From the NCBI RefSeq assembly GCF_964340395.1, contig NC_135558.1, positions 1,491,501 through 1,555,500 on the forward strand: 64,000 bases of DNA. The letters are read 5' to 3'. The notes under the pieces were generated by a model. It was not told the origin of the DNA. It made no database searches and saw only the letters and a list, made by a program, of their open reading frames with translations. Both the position numbers and the translations under genes were made by a program. Position 1 is the first letter of the stretch, and each line of letters starts with the position of its first letter. This DNA comes from Glandiceps talaboti. Its lineage: Eukaryota; Hemichordata; Enteropneusta; Spengelidae. Of this stretch, positions 59,713 through 64,000 are shown piece after piece.

Positions 59713-59978
59713 GAATTAAGACCATATGGTGGTACATACAGTTACTGTACGAATTAAGACCATATGGTGGTACATACAGTTACTGTACGAATTAAGACCA
59801 TATGGTGGTACATACAGTTACTGTACGAATTAAGACCATATGGTGGTACATACAGTTACTGTACGAATTAAGACCATATGGTGGTACATACAGTTACTGT
59901 ACGAATTAAGACCATATGGTGGTACATACAGTTACTGTACGAATTAAGACCATATGGTGGTACATACAGTTACTGTAC
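59713..59978. repeat. 38-bp minisatellite, 7 identical copies, next to a stomatin exon
   Basis: The unit is GAATTAAGACCATATGGTGG plus TACATACAGTTACTGTAC. It contains two small palindromes, CCATATGG and a GTACATACAGTTACTGTAC hairpin. Exactly seven copies fit, with no visible difference. The array ends 30 bp before the exon at 60009. Confidence 0.97.
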
Positions 59979-60008
59979 AATAACTAAACCTGTGTCTGTA
60001 CACTACAG

Positions 60009-60212
60009 ATATTAACCAAAGACAGTGTGACGGTGTCAGTGGATGCTGTTGTCTATTATCGTGTCAACAATGCCACTATCTCCATCGCTAATGTGGAGAA
60101 TGCTAATCATTCTACCAGGCTATTGGCTCAAACTACTCTGCGTAACGTCCTTGGAACCAAAAGTCTGGCTGAGATCTTGTCTGACAGAGAGAGTATTAGT
60201 CACACAATGCAG
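60009..60212 (+). CDS. STOM: Stomatin, central SPFH-domain exon
   Basis: The acceptor is GTCTGTACACTACAG, and AACTAAAC 25 bases upstream is a plausible branch site. The 68-codon exon reads ILTKDSVTVSVDAVVYYRV, NNATISIANVENANHSTRLL, AQTTLRNVLGTKSLAEILSD, RESISHTMQ and ends at the donor GTATGT in phase 0. TKDSVTVSVDAVVYYRV and RLLAQTTLRNVLGT are among the most conserved stomatin segments, and the exon border after H-(N/T)-MQ is the family's usual one. The following exons (STLDEATDPWG..., the coiled-coil region and the C-terminus) are not found before base 64000, so the gene continues past the window. Closely matching invertebrate stomatins support the call; no defects seen. Confidence 0.97.
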
Positions 60213-60567
60213 GTATGTAAAACTGACAGTGTAATACTATGACAGAACCCCGTGATGTGCTATTGAAAGTGTGGTGTACTTAGGGTATTTGCACAAGTGC
60301 TTGCAGTGTTCTCAGCAATAGTATAAGCTCGTGAAAGTGCAGCAGAAAACACTGCAAGCACTCATGCATACCCCTGAGTACCCACACTGTACAGGAACTC
60401 GCATGGCATTGGGTTCTCTTTTTAAAACATGTGTATCCGATGATAGTGCCTTCATTTACATATCATTTGCATACAGGTATGCATAATGTGTTCAGTATTG
60501 CACTGCAGTGGAAATACCACTAGTATGCATGTCACCAGTACAATGAATCTCAGGTACATATTTAAGC
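60213..60567. other. Stomatin intron, non-coding
   Basis: GTATTTGCACAAGTGCTTGCAGTG and a later, inverted GCAAGCACTCATGCATACCC region (60290-60372) form a weak local inverted repeat. Confidence 0.4.
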
Positions 60568-60703
60568 AATAAACCACCCCATGGGGATGGTATACCAAGA
60601 GGTTTTGACCAGTGAACGAAATATATGCACGAGCGATAGCGAGTGCATATATTGAGTTCACTGGTCAAAACCGAGTGGTATACCTTCCCCAGGGGTGGTT
60701 TAT
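60568..60703. mobile_element. Foldback with CGAG-spacer-CGAG centre (3)
   Basis: Left-arm blocks AATAAACCACCCC, GGTATACC, GGTTTTGACCAGTGAAC and ATATATGCA pair with the right-arm blocks TGCATATAT, GTTCACTGGTCAAAACC, GGTATACC and GGGGTGGTTTAT. At the centre CGAG (60630-60633) and CGAG (60640-60643) flank CGATAG. Confidence 0.85.
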
Positions 60704-60706
60704 CAC

Positions 60707-61587
60707 TATTATATTATACCAGTATATTGAAAATATCGGAAACAAGATGAGAACTAACGTTTTCTCGTTTCATATGCGCCCCTGTGGCTAATTTGCATAA
60801 CAATAACGCTGCTTTCAAGACAGCTGATCTTGGCCTCAACGTGAACGTTGTGCAGCGACTGGATTTATTTTACCTGCGAATCGTTTCTAGGGATAATCTG
60901 TACATTGATCGGCTCATTAAAAGTTCACAGTGATGAATAAACAACCTGTTTGACTCAAGGTATAAACTTGAAGTGGTTTATTGAATACAGCATGCTTCGA
61001 TCGTTCCCGGCCGAATTCGCGACTCGGTGAAGTGATAGACAGGTTGATATTTACAATGTATTTATATTACTGGAAGTTATGTCAGTAGATTTTCGGGTTT
61101 GAGGATTTCCCTCTCGGATTGATGACTGATACTCTAGGACAGGATCCCAGAAAAATTTCTATTAATGGTAAGTCGGCCAGTGTAAGCTCTTTCACTTGCT
61201 TCATTTTTATGACAGGACAGGACAGCTCACCAATGTTTCCACTTCAGCTAGCCGCGCCACGCCGAGGCTGGGACTGATTTCGTGCATGCCTTGACCTTAG
61301 TATATGTAGTAGGCGATGATTTGAACAAATAAGCGATGACTTGGTTGCTTTCGAAATTTCCTTCAATAATTTCTCATAAAATATTGTCTCATTGAGAGAA
61401 AATCCTCCTCTGACAATTCGAAGAGTTCACTATCGCAGCGGACTACAACGCTCGACCGTAGCCAAAACAAACAAAATTTGGACGCGTGCCAGCAGTGCAT
61501 TATCGCTCGTTTTAGACGCGCTAGTTCGATGTCTAGACCAATCAGATCTCTCGATTTGCGCCATCAATATACTGGTATAATATAATA
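60707..61587. mobile_element. TIR element of 881 bp, GC-richer than its flanks
   Basis: The 24-bp ends are perfectly complementary: 60707-60730 contains TATTATACCAGTATATTGA, and 61564-61587 is its complement. The element directly follows the third CGAG foldback. The inside is CpG-rich (for example CGTGAACGTTG, CGCGCCACGCC, GACGCGCTAG). It contains only short frames (62 codons on each strand at 61392-61618) with no recognised domain. It is non-autonomous, superfamily unknown. Confidence 0.75.
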
Positions 61588-61896
61588 TGTAATAATACAG
61601 CGACAAGCAAAGTTTCAACTTATGAAGATAGACACATATTGTTAGGCTAAATTAAATTAACATAAGTAGGTGGTATACATAGTGGTATTTCTGTTGTGCA
61701 AATCTAATTATAAACATTGGAAGTCTCCAAAATGTAAGCAGCATGATCATAAAAGTTATCAGAAATACCACCCTACTGTGAGTATAGTGAATTTAATAGC
61801 TATATCAACATGTTACAGCAAATGCTGAAGTTTGACCATATCCCATATGGATGAGGTTTGTGTATTTATTTTAGATTTTTAATTTATAAAACAATT
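61588..61896. other. Stomatin intron, non-coding
   Basis: No feature recognised. Confidence 0.4.
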
Positions 61897-62118
61897 TTAT
61901 CATGGCTTGCTATGTGAAAAATCAATGTGAAACAACATCTGTGTTTGTAACTCAATACATTGCAAAAGATTAATAAATGTGTGAAATCTTTGTTATTGTA
62001 CGTACAATAACAAACTTTGAAACATTTTTTTAGCTTTTTGCAGTGTATTGAGTTACAAACACCAGACATAATAGTCAATATTGTTTCACATTGATTTTTC
62101 ACAAAACAAGCCATGATA
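61897..62118. mobile_element. Foldback centred on GTACGTAC, about 222 bp
   Basis: Left-arm blocks ATCATGGCTTG, TGTGAAAAATCAATGTGAAA, GTTTGTAACTCAATACA and TTTGTTATTGTAC pair with the right-arm GTACAATAACAAA, TGTATTGAGTTACAAAC, TTTCACATTGATTTTTCACA and CAAGCCATGAT. The centre is near 61999-62006 with almost no loop. Confidence 0.85.
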
Positions 62119-62459
62119 ACCTGGGCTGCCTGACTGATGTCAAAGCTCAATAAATGGAAATTGATTTTTTTTTAAATGTTGTTTGCTTATGTAAAATTGA
62201 CAGTATGATCTAGAAACCATGTATGTATTCTGAGAAATCTGTGTGCAGTTTGTATGAAAAACATGACCATGCATATCTATTAAATATCAAATCCATTCAC
62301 GTGACAACTCATGGTTGACAATGTTCTTTTCAATATCCTGTAAAAAAATTGCAAAATGTAATATTAACTAAAGAAGATACCTTCTCAAATGATTCCAGGG
62401 ACTCTCCTGTCTGAATGAATATAATAAACAAGTTATCTCCCAATATTTGTCATTGATGT
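62119..62459. other. Stomatin intron, non-coding
   Basis: No feature recognised. Confidence 0.4.
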
Positions 62460-62522
62460 GAATGAATGAATGAATGAATGAATGAATGAATGAATGAATG
62501 AATGAATGAATGAATGAATGAA
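62460..62522. repeat. (TGAA)n microsatellite
   Basis: About 15 pure TGAA units. Confidence 0.95.
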
Positions 62523-62974
62523 ATTTATTTCACCAGATAACAAAAATAAGCTACACTTTCAAAGAAATATATGATACAACTATACAAAATGGATACAAAA
62601 GAAATACACAAATATGACGTCTTGCCAGACTTTTGTGTCTTTTGTCTCAGGAAACTCAAGATTATTTAAAGTATGGAGATAAAATATAATTTTCATGCAT
62701 TTATGTTTAAAAAATACCAGAAATACATTTGGGATGAACAGAAAATAGTTACTGTGGTATTTTGATTTCTATTCTGATATTTTGTATACTAATAGTTATT
62801 GTAGTTGGCAGTATGTTGATCTTTGACGTGATTTTAACATTTTTTTGGTATAGTTAATTTGTTATAGTTTGTACACAATAACACAATGTATTTGCATTTA
62901 CTTCTAGTTATGCCCCACCCACTTTTTTTATTGATTTTTCTTGGTAGGGCTCTACCGAGAGTTACCAGTTTAAA
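62523..62974. other. Stomatin intron, non-coding
   Basis: AT-rich, no feature recognised. Confidence 0.4.
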
Positions 62975-63158
62975 GATTTATTTCGCTTATTTTGCTGGAA
63001 GATTAAAATACAAAAATAAATAGTGATTAAACTACCTTTGTATACAGAAACACAATATACCAGTCTGGTAATTAGTGAAAGTTAGTCTTTGAGAACTAGC
63101 TGAAGACTGAAAAATCTCAAAATTTTCTAGTAGTGAAAATATCCTGGTTTATAGTATA
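62975..63158. mobile_element. MITE with TIR ACTGTAAACCTG, copy 2 (diverged)
   Basis: Matches 16112-16326 in order: AGATTTATTTCGCT, AAAATAAATAGT, the ATACCAGTCTGG region, TAGTGAAAGTTAGTCTTTG, AAAATTTTCTAGTAGTGAAA and the right end CCTGGTTTATAGTATA. The left inverted end is badly eroded. Confidence 0.7.
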
Positions 63159-63303
63159 TCCCAATATAGACCATAAAAGTCCCTTATATATAGATAGATC
63201 TATTGTGTGTGTCTTGATATGCTGTTATATCATTCAACCATTATTCCTTTTTTATGCCCATTACCCAAGTGTAATGATTAATCAAATATATTATATTTTT
63301 CAG

Positions 63304-63333
63304 TCCACTTTGATTCACACCGCCTGCTGTTAG
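63304..63333 (+). other. Possible short alternative terminal exon of stomatin
   Basis: A good acceptor (ATATTTTTCAG) is followed in the correct phase by TCC ACT TTG, coding S-T-L, exactly how the next stomatin exon should begin. The frame then diverges (IHTACC) and stops at 63331-63333. It may be a truncating exon, a decayed exon duplicate, or chance. Confidence 0.15.
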
Positions 63334-63381
63334 AACATAATGTACTCATTCTGTATGTGTTTTACCTACTGTGTCAACTGA

Positions 63382-63472
63382 GAGCCTGCTAACACCAGCC
63401 TGCTAACACCAGCCAGCTAACACAAAGCCTGCTAACACAAAGCCTGCTAACACAAAGCCTGCCAACACAAAG
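63382..63472. repeat. 15-16 bp tandem repeat, about 6 copies
   Basis: GCCTGCTAACACCA changes to GCCTGCTAACACAAA along the array. Confidence 0.9.
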
Positions 63473-64000
63473 CTATATATAATGTTCATAGCTGATGCCG
63501 ACATCCAATTGCTTGATTTTGTCCCTCCCTCTCTCCCTTTCACCGCATGTGTTTTGGTTTTCCATCTTGCAGTCATTTTCAAAAGAAGTGTAATCAGAGG
63601 TCTCCCCATGTGAGTGAAAATGATGGTGGTAAATGTAGTCAACAAAATATGGCTAAAACTACTCCAGACTTTATGTGATCTAAAACAAAGTTAGCAGTTT
63701 GATGGGTTCAGAAGTCACCAAGGTTTGCCATGAAACACTGGGAAATCATGACTTTGAGGCTACAATAGTAATCAACTATCACAGCCCTCACTTCTGGCTA
63801 AAAACTGCACATGAACAGCACCCCTAATGGCCAAACTATACAATCTTTTGTCTTTCTGCTAACCTGACTATGACAGTTGTCTCAAGGGTATACAACTATA
63901 GAACTAGTTACTTTGAAGTCTGGCTAACTTTTTCATGTACTGAGATATGCAAATGAAGCATGACTGAGAGCTCAACCTGACAAAGGAATATCATGTCCAT
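63473..64000. other. Stomatin intron, non-coding
   Basis: No exon recognised up to the end of the window. Confidence 0.4.

Overview
This window is AT-rich DNA from an animal nuclear genome. The genes have spliced exons with GT/AG borders, the introns reach 19 kb, and tandem repeats and small inverted-repeat elements are abundant. The one recognisable host gene encodes stomatin, and its exons resemble those of invertebrate bilaterians. The style of repeats (many minisatellites, short MITE-like elements, foldbacks) would fit a marine invertebrate such as a mollusc, cephalochordate or hemichordate. I cannot name the species from sequence alone.

Stomatin (SPFH/band-7 family) lies on the + strand in four recognisable exons: 33895-34001, 53461-53533, 58805-58887 and 60009-60212. 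They run from the membrane hairpin to the middle of the SPFH domain. The first coding exon was not identified. The C-terminal exons must lie beyond base 64000. Introns are about 19.5 kb, 5.3 kb and 1.1 kb. Bases 1-33894 are either a long first intron or the 5' flank.

The second protein-coding trace is inside a probable DNA transposon at 25404-27136. It has 16-bp perfect terminal inverted repeats starting CAGTG and a 6-bp flanking duplication TTAATA. On the - strand it carries a probable two-exon fragment encoding a TTF/BED-like zinc finger, with reading-frame breaks at two A-runs and no visible catalytic domain. I read it as an internally deleted hAT-like element.

Most of the rest is repeats. 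Main tandem arrays (unit length, position): 46 bp at 1.9-2.4 kb, 48 bp at 6.0-6.5, 47 bp with palindromic inserts at 7.7-8.8, 72 bp at 9.3-10.6, 42 bp at 11.6-12.3, 80 bp hairpin at 13.9-15.4, 66 bp at 18.4-19.4, 28 bp at 22.2-23.8, 39 bp at 24.9-25.35, 34 bp at 29.1-30.8, 33 bp at 52.1-53.2, 69 bp at 55.5-57.1 and 38 bp at 59.7-60.0. Long open frames in these arrays are products of the repeat unit, not genes. Inverted-repeat elements include a TTAA-flanked piggyBac-type MITE (4905-5124), a MITE family with two copies (16112, 62975), several TIR elements of 0.4-0.9 kb, and at least six foldbacks.

The most unusual observations are these: a tiny TIR element (TAGTCTGG...CTAGACTA) that also forms the repeat unit of the 72-bp satellite; a 19-copy, apparently identical satellite in which every unit is a 19-bp-stem hairpin; three foldbacks with unrelated arms but the same CGAG-spacer-CGAG centre; and a TIR element with a G14/C14 tract inside its inverted repeat. 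No bacterial, phage or CRISPR system is present.
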